Shown here piece after piece: positions 1-8,668 of a DNA stretch of 19,396 nucleotides. Under the pieces are notes generated by a model, which was given only the letters and a program-made list of their open reading frames with translations, did not search any database and was not told the DNA's origin. The position numbers and the translations under genes are program-made. The stretch is from Zancudomyces culisetae (Eukaryota > Kickxellomycota > Harpellomycetes > Harpellales > Legeriomycetaceae), in the NCBI GenBank assembly GCA_001969505.1, contig LSSK01000321.1:1-19396 (forward strand), given 5' to 3'. How positions within the stretch are numbered: position 1 is the stretch's first letter; each line of letters begins with the position of its first letter.

Positions 1-12
1 CCCCCCCCCCCC
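1..12. repeat. Homopolymer run of 12 C
   Basis: Twelve consecutive C at the very start of the window; the run may continue to the left. A second 12-C run lies in the RPN8 intron at 14773-14784. Such runs are rare in this AT-rich sequence and are prone to length errors in sequencing. Confidence 0.9.
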
Positions 13-489
13 ACAAACACCATCCTTCGATTCCGCATCCAATCCAGTTTGGTTAAGCATATGTTCCAGCACATCTAATTTTTACTAATATCTGTTTTTT
101 GTTTAAACCCCTATTTGCTGGTTTTTACATCAAGCCTTAGTTATATTTATGGAGTAGGTTGCCTGAAGATTCTCGTAGAGTCTATTTATGTAAAAGGACG
201 TCGAGTATCAAAAAGAAGTGGGTTGTGTATAATTGCCAGAAACGTAGGACAAAGCTGAGTCCCACCCCAATTCATCTAGTGCGTTTTTTCACACTTTGCT
301 AGAGCTAGAAGGTTATCTTGTGAACTTTAAAACCAACTCTATACAAATCACGGGGCATTATTATAGACAAATAAAAGCGCTCTTGCTAATTAATATCTCT
401 CTCTCTCCTTCTCCGCCCACCCTCTCGCGAAACTGAAAATTCTGATAACAATCTTATGTTCATATCACGCTCCTTTTGGGTGTGTCTGT

Positions 490-562
490 CTATGTGACTC
501 GTGATGATGTACACTATTGTATTATTTTTGTTGATATAAACAAGCTAAAGGCTGATACATAG
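490..562 (+). ncRNA. Possible C/D-box snoRNA (weak candidate)
   Basis: A perfect box C (GTGATGA, 501-507) and a box D (CTGA, 552-555) are enclosed by a 6-bp terminal stem, CTATGT at 490-495 pairing with ACATAG at 557-562. The length of 73 bases fits the class. Against it, there are 5 unpaired bases between the 5' stem and box C where 0 to 2 are usual, no clear internal C'/D' pair, and I could not identify an rRNA target for the guide segment before box D. In about 19 kb a chance match is quite possible. Confidence 0.2.
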
Positions 563-859
563 TGCAACTTCCAGTTGTTTTAGATATGTATAATGCTGAA
601 CTGCGAATGAGTACCATAAATATACTGCAGTCTTTTTTTTGCAATTTCCTTTTGGGGCTCCCTGCAAGTACTAAAAGTAAAATTTATTATGATACTTATC
701 AGTAGCAGCTTATTGAGAGCAAGATTCATCAGTGCTTTTGGATGTCCCAGACTTACTCGTAAAGCTAATATAACACTAGACTCTCTTTAGAGAATCCCGT
801 AATAAGTAAGCCACATCGAGGTTTGAGAAGTGAGTGGATTATTGCAAATCAACTTGCTC

Positions 860-887
860 CATCTAAAAAAAAATTTTTTTTTGGATG
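860..887. repeat. A9T9 palindrome with short flanking arms
   Basis: Nine A (865-873) followed directly by nine T (874-882), flanked by CATC on the left and GATG on the right with one T:G position between. The inverted repeat arms are 14 bases each. Poly(dA:dT) tracts of this kind exclude nucleosomes in fungal promoters; a role in expression of the downstream gene is inferred. Confidence 0.7.
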
Positions 888-1029
888 CCTAGCTGAACTA
901 CCAATTAATAGAGTTTGAAACTGGAAGAAAAATCTCGAATAAAAAACCCACGCAATTCAGTTTTTTTGCTTTTTTTTTTACGTGTGTTTCTACCAACAAC
1001 AAAATCAGGCTGAAAATCGAATATATCAG

Positions 1030-1049
1030 AAAAAAAAAATTTTTTTTTT
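1030..1049. repeat. A10T10 perfect palindrome
   Basis: Ten A followed by ten T, a perfect 20-base self-complementary block about 250 bases upstream of the deubiquitinase start codon. It is the second such block in this promoter region and probably a nucleosome-excluding element. Its length should be checked against sequencing error. Confidence 0.7.
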
Positions 1050-1299
1050 GCGGGAAAAAAAAGAACGTGTGATGCTTAACGAAGCTAGTAGGCGTACACT
1101 AAAAAAAAAAGCTAAATCATTTGCTTTTTGTTGACTAGTTTATTTACCTTTTGCTAGCGCAAATATTTATTTAGAAGCATACCTTGGGCTGTAGCTAGAC
1201 AAAATACTAGTAAAACGCATCTTAGAACAGCATCAGCTCATAGTGAAGCATAAAGTATACCAAACATACTACAAGAGTTACACTAAAGGTACAAAAAAA

Positions 1300-3075
1300 A
1301 TGGAAGAGCTAGTAAAAGAAACTGAAATAGAAAGGTACATAGAGGACTTTTTCAAAAAGGAGGCGGGAAAGAAGGCGGTAACCCTAAAACGGAGAATAGA
1401 ATTCCATGAGGCAAGAATACCAGATAGAAAAATGGAACAGCTGAAAAAGAAGTACAAGGTGGTGACAAGTGATAAAAGCGAGTTGATAGTGAAAGAACGG
1501 AAAAGGGTTGAAACAAGGTTGGAAAAAGATGCAGAGGTAGACTCAGACGAAGAAATAGTTGACGGACATGAGGTATTCCCAAAAGATAAGGTGGAAAATG
1601 GTTGGAAAAAGATTAGAGCAGTAGGAATGGGTCTGAACAATCTAGGAAACACATGTTTCTTGAACTCAGTACTACAGTGTCTGACACACACGCCTAGCCT
1701 GGCGGAGTACCTTTTGACAAAACACCATTCGAAAGGGTGCAAGCTTGGAGATAACTGTATGGTTTGTCGAATGGAGGCACAGATAAATAGAAGCTATAAT
1801 ACACAGAAGGGAGAGAAGTCAATGTCACCAACACACATAGTGGGGCGGCTAAAGTCAATAGCGAAGCACATGCGTGTGGGACGACAGGAGGACGCACATG
1901 AATTTTTGAGGTATCTGATTGATGCAATGCAGCAGAATTTAGAGAGTAATGCGGGTATCAAGCGCGGAAAGGCGAGCGAAACAACAATGATTCACCGCGT
2001 ATTTGGTGGCCGGTTGAGGAGTAGTGTCACATGTCTTAAATGTGGAAACCGATCAGACACAGTGGATCCATGTTTAGATATCTCGTTGGATGTCCAGCAT
2101 GCATCATCAGTGGCAAAATGTTTTGGGTCCTTTACGCGTCCCGAAAAACTCAGTGGTGCGAATAAATACAAATGTGCGCACTGTCGCACGCTAACAGATG
2201 CAACAAAGCAACTCACTATATCCAAAACACCCAGTGTACTGACACTACAGCTTAAGCGGTTCTGTGCCTTTTCATCCATCAAGATAGCCAAATTTATAGA
2301 ATTTCCTTTGATTCTGGATTTACAAAAATATGTTGCAGCTGATTCAAAAAGCGAAAAAAATCCTTGTAGTTACTCGCTGTATGCTGTCTTGGTTCACTCT
2401 GGTCACTCGTGCAAATCCGGTCACTATTTTTGCTACGTGAAATCCCCATCTGGTGTGTGGTATGAAATGAATGATTCGTTGGTTCGACCTGTTAGTGTCA
2501 ACACTGTATTGAGTCAATCTGCATACCTACTTTTTTATGAAAAGATGGGTCCTTCCAAAACCCAACCCCCTGTACAGCCCATTCCAGCACATATTGCTGA
2601 AGGTAAACCAGCTGCTACAACTTCCACCCTTGTAAACAATACACCAGCTGCTACTCTCCTCGAAGACTCTGTATCCACACCTGTAGATATATCTACCGTA
2701 CTGACTAACCAATCCACTACTCCCCTCACTAAAAAACAGAAGAAGCTGTTACGTAAGCTGAACAAGAATAAAAACAAAAACAAAAACAAAAAGAAAAAGA
2801 AGAGTTCTCCTTCTTCGATTTCTATCCCTGTATCTCTTGGGAAAACACCAACCATCTCGAATGCTGGCCACTGGGATGTTTCCTCCAACTCTGCATCTGA
2901 CCGCGATAAAATTTTATTGAAGTTGTTTAATGAAGGTTCTAACCAAAAAGTTCCAGATTCCTGGGACGTAGAGTATGATCGAGGAAAACTCAAAAAAGTC
3001 AAGTCCAAGAAGAAGCGTTCTATGGTTAGACCTTCGAACCCATTCCAACTTGCCTCGGAGATTAAGGGTAGTTAA
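1300..3075 (+). CDS. Ubiquitin carboxyl-terminal hydrolase, USP36/Ubp10 type
   Basis: A 591-residue cysteine protease (peptidase family C19) that removes ubiquitin from proteins. The Cys box GLNNLGNTCFLNSVLQCL places the catalytic cysteine at residue 119. The His box (CKSGHYFCYVK) gives His375, and YEMNDS supplies Asn391/Asp392. Two CxxC pairs, CLKC and CAHC, form the usual zinc-binding finger. The sequence around QEDAHEFLRY and the spacing of the boxes match the USP36/USP42/Ubp10 group, whose members act in the nucleolus on ribosome production enzymes and histones. After the catalytic domain comes a Ser/Thr-rich linker, a lysine-rich tract (about 480-510, a likely nucleolar signal) and a C-terminal block EYDRGKLKKVKSKKKR that resembles the end of USP36. 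The frame is open further upstream, to a GTG at 1243, but the first ATG is at 1300 and sits in a good AAAAATGG context. No intron was seen. Confidence 0.93.
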   Translation: MEELVKETEIERYIEDFFKKEAGKKAVTLKRRIEFHEARIPDRKMEQLKKKYKVVTSDKSELIVKERKRVETRLEKDAEVDSDEEIVDGHEVFPKDKVENGWKKIRAVGMGLNNLGNTCFLNSVLQCLTHTPSLAEYLLTKHHSKGCKLGDNCMVCRMEAQINRSYNTQKGEKSMSPTHIVGRLKSIAKHMRVGRQEDAHEFLRYLIDAMQQNLESNAGIKRGKASETTMIHRVFGGRLRSSVTCLKCGNRSDTVDPCLDISLDVQHASSVAKCFGSFTRPEKLSGANKYKCAHCRTLTDATKQLTISKTPSVLTLQLKRFCAFSSIKIAKFIEFPLILDLQKYVAADSKSEKNPCSYSLYAVLVHSGHSCKSGHYFCYVKSPSGVWYEMNDSLVRPVSVNTVLSQSAYLLFYEKMGPSKTQPPVQPIPAHIAEGKPAATTSTLVNNTPAATLLEDSVSTPVDISTVLTNQSTTPLTKKQKKLLRKLNKNKNKNKNKKKKKSSPSSISIPVSLGKTPTISNAGHWDVSSNSASDRDKILLKLFNEGSNQKVPDSWDVEYDRGKLKKVKSKKKRSMVRPSNPFQLASEIKGS

Positions 3076-4796
3076 TTTGTTTTTCCTCTAGTTTGCCAGG
3101 TTTGTTGGGGATTTTCGTTTTAGATAATTGTGTGTATATCCCCCCTTCCCCCATTTCATAAAGTTTTTATTTCCTTACCAGGACATTTTTACTTGTCTCT
3201 TTTTTTTTTTTGGAGAGTTTCTAGGTAACCTGAGGAATGAATATCAATTATTTTTCACTCCATTTTATTAGCTACTAAAATCCACCCATTTTCATATTGG
3301 AAAAAAAAACATACAAGAGCCGCCTATTGCAGCTACTATGTTTTATTTTTATTCCTGTTTCCAGCGCCCGTGAGAAAGTATGCATGTGAAACATACAGAG
3401 TATTTTCCCCCTCATTTTTACTTTAATATTAAAATATGTCAACTATGTGCAATGTCATTTGGAAAAGAAAGTAGTATATTGCCATTAGATGCTTGGAGAG
3501 GTTTCAAACCAAAGGCAAATATATTAAACAGTAAACATAGTTGGTTACGATATTAGACTTGGCTCACATCCATATTCACTTCATTCTTTTTACTTGTGTT
3601 TTCGTTATTCATCATTTATCTCGGTCCTACTACTTTTCAACATTTCCTCTTCGCTTTCATTTTCATTTTTCAGTGTAAATTACATTGTACTGTTTCCAAG
3701 GGAGATACCCCTCCTCCAAGGAAGAGCTACCCGTAATTCCGAGAGTTCGTAGTTAACCCGGCAACACTTTTCTTTTTTTCTTTTATTATTATTTTTGGAC
3801 ATTTCCCTCTCTTCTTACACTAATTCTCGTATGTTGACATGTGCTATGTATTGGGTAGTATATAACCACTTTTTATTAAAGCCATACAGCCAATATCGGT
3901 CTATATCATTTTGTGTTTTTCGGACCTAATTGGTGCTTTCAGTATTATTAAAAAAACTATAATCCGGAATCCCCCTTCATATATAAAACCAATTCAATTA
4001 CTGGATACATTTTCAAAACCCGGAATCTGTTATACATTTGTTATGACTTCACTATCAATCGTGTGTTTTGCAAGTTTCCCTATCACTTGTCCGATGTTTT
4101 AACAAGTAGCTGAGCAAATTTAAAGGTAACAGGCGTTACAGTTCAAGAAAGTAGACGCCATTATCGTGAATAAAATGGACATATTATATTGAAGTTGAAT
4201 AATGAATCAAAAAAAATGTGCACATACCTTTAATTGATATCAACTCGAAATACACTAAGGATCCTTTTTTACTTTTAGAAGAGTAAGGGATTTTTATTAT
4301 ACTAACGGGTTGAGATTGCGAACAAGGAGTAATATAACTATCCAAACCTTCTCTTTTTTTTCTGTGTATGGTAATATAGCTGTGATACCGGATTTACTAT
4401 TTCCAGCCGATTTTTGGTATATTTAAAGTTAATTACTGAAATATTAATAAACTGGGGAAATATATTACAGCATAGCATCGTAGTGTCACACTCAGCCTAC
4501 AACTCAAACCACTTCAACCGCATTTCAGGAAATAGAGCAGTTGTTCAAGAAAAGTTAATACTGGTGTGTAGCGAAATAAACGCTGTAAGTTCATAGTTCA
4601 TCTAATTTGTATGTATTATTCCCACCTTGTATTTTTTTTATCAGTATAAACGGTCTTGAATAACTTTATAAGTGTGATACGCATAAATATACATGCTCTT
4701 GTATCATTAATTAATTAGCAAGATATCTGTATTAAAGTATTTATAACAAATAGAGTTTTTCAAGATACAGGGTATACCGAGAAAAGATAATGCGCA
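3076..4796. other. Gene-poor intergenic region
   Basis: About 1.7 kb with no coding sequence I can support; the longest open frames (3911-4102, 4414-4596) lack an ATG start and resemble nothing. The region is T- and A-rich. One exception is a GC-richer island at about 3695-3767 (hand count roughly 54% G+C), followed by runs of T that would suit a polymerase III terminator; I cannot assign it to a known RNA. The promoter of the downstream protease must lie in the right part. Confidence 0.6.
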
Positions 4797-4804
4797 ATGT
4801 CTAA
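4790..4804 (+). promoter_or_regulatory. Minimal uORF overlapping the protease start codon
   Basis: An ATG at 4790 opens a four-codon frame that ends at TAA 4802-4804. It overlaps, out of frame, the ATG at 4797 used for the secreted protease. If the transcript starts upstream of it, this would reduce or regulate translation of the protease. Transcript start is unknown. Confidence 0.35.
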
Positions 4805-6181
4805 ATTAACAACAGTGTTACTTTTTGTGATGTTGGATTTGTCCTTGTGTCTCCATGGGTTCAAATTAAATAGGTAGATCCTCACTCTCTATAAATGTAT
4901 AGCATCCTATCTATAATAAATTAAAAATGATAGCCATCAAGGCAATTTGTAAATGAATAGGTTATGGCCCAGGATAACAGGTGGTACAATAGTGAGTGGT
5001 AATACATACCCATTTATGGCGTATATCTCAACAATGCGGGATGGGAGTGAGTTTGTATGTGGAGGAAGTCTAGTATCAGAGAACTATGTGGTTACAGCAG
5101 CCCATTGTGCGGAGGATCCTCAAACTTCGCAAGCTATAAATCCCCAGTTTGTAAAAATAGGGTTGGGAGCATCAAGTATTGGCTCGTTAGTTTACTTTAA
5201 GGCAACAAAAGTCATTATCCATCCTGGATGGTCACGTACTAGCATGGAGGTATAAAGAAAAAATGATAGTAGAGCTCCTCGTATAAGTATATTCTGACTA
5301 ACACTTATAATAAATACTAAAAACTGGTCTTACAAAAAAAAACACACGTGTAGAACGACATCGCGCTGATCAGAATCGATACATCGGGAGGTAAACGTGT
5401 GTCCAAGGGGATAATTAAAGTTCTAAATAGCGGAGCTAGTGTAAAACCAAATGCAGTAGTTAGGGCCCTAGGTTGGGGAAAAACAGATAACAGCACCACA
5501 GACGTCTCACAGGAACTCCGTCAAGTAGATTTAGCTATAGAGTCCTCAGATAGTTGTAACAAGCTGATCAAAAATAAGGTTCAGAGAAGCTTTAGATTTA
5601 TTAAAAACTTTATGAAGCGAGGTTTTACAGATTTTCATAATAGAGAAGGTGACAAAATATACACGCTACTCACCAGCACAACAACCACAGTATCCCAGAT
5701 AGTTACCCAAACAGTTACTCAAAATATCATTAATACCGATGAACATACTCGAAATGTAACAGAAGAGGTATATCTCAATGGTGGCAAAAGTGGTAGTATA
5801 GAAAACGTAATGCATAACTTCACTAGGGCTGAAAAAATGCACAGTAGCAGGTTGTTACAGGTAGAAAACAAATTATGTACGAATACCTCGCTAATAAACA
5901 GCGAGCTGGACAGTTTTGCGCTAAACTCCAGGAGAGCGCAGCGAATGGGTATGATGACCAATTCAAGAAGCATGCAAATAAGGGATACTTGTCTGGGAGA
6001 TTCAGGTGGTCCATTGATGTATTACTCGGGAGGTACGTGGAATCTGGTTGGAATAACAAGCTATGGGATCGATAAGTTTGGTGAACGGAGTAATTATTGT
6101 GGAATTGAAGGTGGGATTGGGTTTTATACATATGTACCCTACTACTCGGATTTTATACTCCAGACAACCAAACAGAAATAA
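4797..6181 (+). CDS. Secreted trypsin-like serine protease with large loop insertions (3 exons)
   Basis: Exons 4797-4873, 4961-5249 and 5354-6181 join in frame to 397 residues (peptidase family S1). Exon 1 encodes a signal peptide (MSKLTTVLLFVMLDLSLC) and a short pro-segment ending in R before ITGG, the usual zymogen cleavage site. The triad is complete: His74 in VTAAHC, Asp124 in NDIALIRI, Ser339 in CLGDSGGPL. Asp333, six residues before the serine, predicts cleavage after Arg/Lys. Oddities: 107 residues separate the cysteines equivalent to Cys168 and Cys182 (residues 190 and 297), where about 14 are usual, and 38 separate residues 297 and 335 where 9 are usual. The inserts are Ser/Thr-rich and carry sequons near 256, 277 and 299. 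Intron 1 has the less common donor GTAGAT; intron 2 has donor GTATAA and a CTAAC branch-like site. Likely an extracellular digestive or host-interaction enzyme; its substrate is unknown. Confidence 0.88.
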
Positions 6182-6661
6182 GCTAGTGTTTTTATTTCAT
6201 TTAACTGGTAATTTATTTAATCAAATCTAGTTACATATTGCAAGGATATATACAAGGTATTAATCAATAAACGACACTTTTAAAACTTGAGTGTGTGCAA
6301 ACCAGCATTTATACTTGTGGGCAAACCAAGATATTGTGGGTTTATTGTGGGATGTGATTCTATTTTTTATGATCTTTCAATTTGTTGGTTTAGCTTTTAG
6401 GGGGTGATTGTTGGCAAATAACAAGATCTAGCAAATAAAATGTGTTTATAATTTTGTTTATTTCCCTCGCATTTATCATAAAAATATTAGCGTTCGTTAC
6501 TATAACAAGAAAAGCAACAAAACATTCGAAAATCAAGTGCAGCTAGGGAGAAAAGAAGATCGAGTGGGTGGACAAGAAGGGTAAATAAATCATAGAAACC
6601 ATATCCTAGAGACATTTTTGAAAAAACATTGGATAAATGCAAAAGAAAAAATACAGGGAAA
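6182..6661. other. Intergenic: protease 3' end and TOP3 promoter
   Basis: AT-rich 480 bases between two plus-strand genes. It holds an AATAAA at 6266-6271, about 85 bases after the protease stop codon. No clear TATA element or RNA gene was seen. The TOP3 frame is open upstream of its ATG only through a TTG at 6629. Confidence 0.6.
6266..6271 (+). terminator. Poly(A) signal AATAAA of the protease gene
   Basis: A canonical hexamer 85 bases past the protease stop codon. It is assigned by position only; chance AATAAA is frequent in AT-rich DNA. Confidence 0.45.
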
Positions 6662-8668
6662 ATGAGAGAATACAAAGTACTGTGTGTTGCTGAGAAGCCT
6701 TCTATGGCCAAAGCAATAGCAGAAATATTGTCAAAAGGTAGATATAATAGACGGCAAGGAAAAAATAAATACTGTGGAAACTATGATTTTATGTACCAAT
6801 TCAACCGAGGCCGAGGAGGAAGAGGAGGAAATAATGTAGCAGTAACAATGACAAGCTTACTGGGACATTTGATGGAATTAAGATTTACGGAGGAATATCG
6901 AAACTGGAGTAGCGTAGATCCAATCAGATTTTTTAGCATAGGTGTAGAAAAGGCTATAGTAAACAAGGATATGATTGCTGTGGCGAAAAATATAGAGATG
7001 GAAAGCAGGTATGCCGACGAATTGATAATATGGACGGATTGTGATAGAGAAGGGGAAAACATTGGCGAGGAAATAAAGCAAGTAAGCGTACAAAGCAATA
7101 GGGCAATAATAGTGAAGCGCGCGCAATTCAGTGCTGTAGTTGAGGCGGAAATAGAGCATGCAATGAATTCAGCGAGAGAAATTAACTATAGAATGGTGGA
7201 GGCGGTGGATGTACGTTCAGAGTTGGATTTGAGGATTGGTGTGGTACTGACACGTTTTCAGACGCTGTTTTATCAACGTTTGTTTCCCGAACTGGCAGCG
7301 CAGCAACCTAGACCCTCAAGCAACGGAAGCGGGAGCAATAACAAGAGCAACTCTGGTGGTAGAGGAAAAGGCGGGAAAAATGCCAGCAACGCAGCTAAGG
7401 GTAAAGAAACGGGTGGTTCGGGAATAATAAGCTATGGAGGATGTCAGTTTCCAACTTTGGGATTTGTAGTCGATCAGTACAAAAAAGTAAAAGAGTTTAA
7501 GAGTGAAGATTACTATTATTTGCAGGTGTTGGATAAAAACGACGCAAAGTTTGTATGGAAGCGGGGCCGAATCTACGACAAAATTAGCGGAACGGGTATA
7601 TTTTTAACGCTGTTTAAAGATGAGAATAGCTATCATGAGGCGGTAGTAACTTCAAATGCACAAACGCCAAAGACAAAGTACAAGCCACTGGGACTGACCA
7701 CTGTTGAAATGCAAAAGCTGGCGTTTAAGAAAATAGGAATGAGCACTGAACAGACTATGAAGGTAGCCGAGAAGTTGTACAACAAGGGTATGATTTCGTA
7801 CCCGAGGACAGAAACGGACCGGTATAGCAAAAACATGGACTTGAAAAAGCTGGTTATGTTGCAAGTTGGGAATGAAAAATGGGGGGAATTTGCCAGGAAG
7901 CTTTTGCATGAGAATGGATTTGAGTGGCCAAGAAACGGAAAAAAGGATGATGGAGCACATCCGCCGATTCACCCTACAAAAGCACAGCCAAAGGACCTGA
8001 CCGCCGAGGAGAGTAAGCTGTACGAACTAGTGACAAGGCGGTTTCTGGCATCATGCTCACAAAACGCCATAGGGAGCGAAAACAAAATCACCATTAGAAT
8101 TCAACAAGAAACATTTAGCATGAAGGGGCTGACAATTAAGCAAAAGAACTATTTAGAGGTATACATCTATGAGAAATGGCAGGCCTCAGCCGCGAACTCC
8201 AATGTGATGACCAATGAATATCCTGTAAACAGCACTTTTGTTCCTAAAGAAATCAGCTTAAAGCAGGGGACGACAACTGCACCAAATTTATTGGACGAGG
8301 CTGAGTTGGTTAATCTGATGGACAAAAATCAAATAGGAACCGATGCCACAATCCACGAACATATTAAAAAGATACTGGACCGAAACTATGTATTCAAAAT
8401 TCCAGTAGGGAGCACAATGAGGTTCGTTCCATCAAATTTGGGAATCGCGCTGGTAGAAGGGTACGATAAGATCGGATTGGACTTATCTCTATCAAAACCG
8501 TATCTACGGCGTGAGATGGAAAACCTTTTGGTTAACATCTCAAATGGGGCTATTGAAAAGTCGTTTGTAACCACCAATGTTTTAACACTATATAAATCCA
8601 TGTATGAACACGTATTGAGGAACAAGAATGTACTGGCGGACTCGCTGCAGACCTATCTGTCCACATGA
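6662..8668 (+). CDS. TOP3: DNA topoisomerase III (type IA)
   Basis: A 668-residue intronless gene, close in length to yeast Top3 (about 656). The enzyme passes single DNA strands and, with a RecQ helicase and Rmi1, dissolves double Holliday junctions in the nucleus. The TOPRIM domain is at the N-terminus: Glu11 in VAEKPSMAKA and the acidic triad Asp126/Asp128/Glu130 in WTDCDREGENIG. The active-site tyrosine is Tyr380 in MISYPRTETDRY. ISYGGCQFPTLGFV and NQIGTDATIHEHI are further type IA signatures. A Gly/Ser/Asn-rich insert at about residues 213-256 interrupts the fold just before the CQFPTLG motif and is probably a flexible loop. There are no C-terminal zinc fingers, as in fungal Top3 and unlike metazoan TOP3A. 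The start is the ATG at 6662, which gives the expected N-terminus. Its stop codon touches the stop codon of the opposite-strand OAR1 gene. Confidence 0.96.
   Translation: MREYKVLCVAEKPSMAKAIAEILSKGRYNRRQGKNKYCGNYDFMYQFNRGRGGRGGNNVAVTMTSLLGHLMELRFTEEYRNWSSVDPIRFFSIGVEKAIVNKDMIAVAKNIEMESRYADELIIWTDCDREGENIGEEIKQVSVQSNRAIIVKRAQFSAVVEAEIEHAMNSAREINYRMVEAVDVRSELDLRIGVVLTRFQTLFYQRLFPELAAQQPRPSSNGSGSNNKSNSGGRGKGGKNASNAAKGKETGGSGIISYGGCQFPTLGFVVDQYKKVKEFKSEDYYYLQVLDKNDAKFVWKRGRIYDKISGTGIFLTLFKDENSYHEAVVTSNAQTPKTKYKPLGLTTVEMQKLAFKKIGMSTEQTMKVAEKLYNKGMISYPRTETDRYSKNMDLKKLVMLQVGNEKWGEFARKLLHENGFEWPRNGKKDDGAHPPIHPTKAQPKDLTAEESKLYELVTRRFLASCSQNAIGSENKITIRIQQETFSMKGLTIKQKNYLEVYIYEKWQASAANSNVMTNEYPVNSTFVPKEISLKQGTTTAPNLLDEAELVNLMDKNQIGTDATIHEHIKKILDRNYVFKIPVGSTMRFVPSNLGIALVEGYDKIGLDLSLSKPYLRREMENLLVNISNGAIEKSFVTTNVLTLYKSMYEHVLRNKNVLADSLQTYLST

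Larger units (their letters stand above)
1..1299. other. Intergenic region upstream of the deubiquitinase gene
   Basis: No gene is supported here. The stretch is AT-rich with a CT dinucleotide tract around 395-413, long T tracts around 961-979 and two A/T palindromes (listed separately), features typical of fungal promoters. On the minus strand an open frame from an ATG at 60 runs off the left edge and would read the C run as glycine codons. This could be the start or an internal exon of a divergent gene, but about 20 codons are not enough to call it. A weak C/D-box RNA candidate lies at 490-562. Confidence 0.6.

Noticed and set aside
1243-1299. Extension of the deubiquitinase to a GTG at 1243
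   Set aside because: GTG is not expected as a nuclear eukaryotic start. The ATG at 1300 is in good context and precedes all conserved sequence.
3911-4596. Two short open frames between the deubiquitinase and the protease
   Set aside because: Neither starts with ATG, and neither resembles a protein or shows splice partners.
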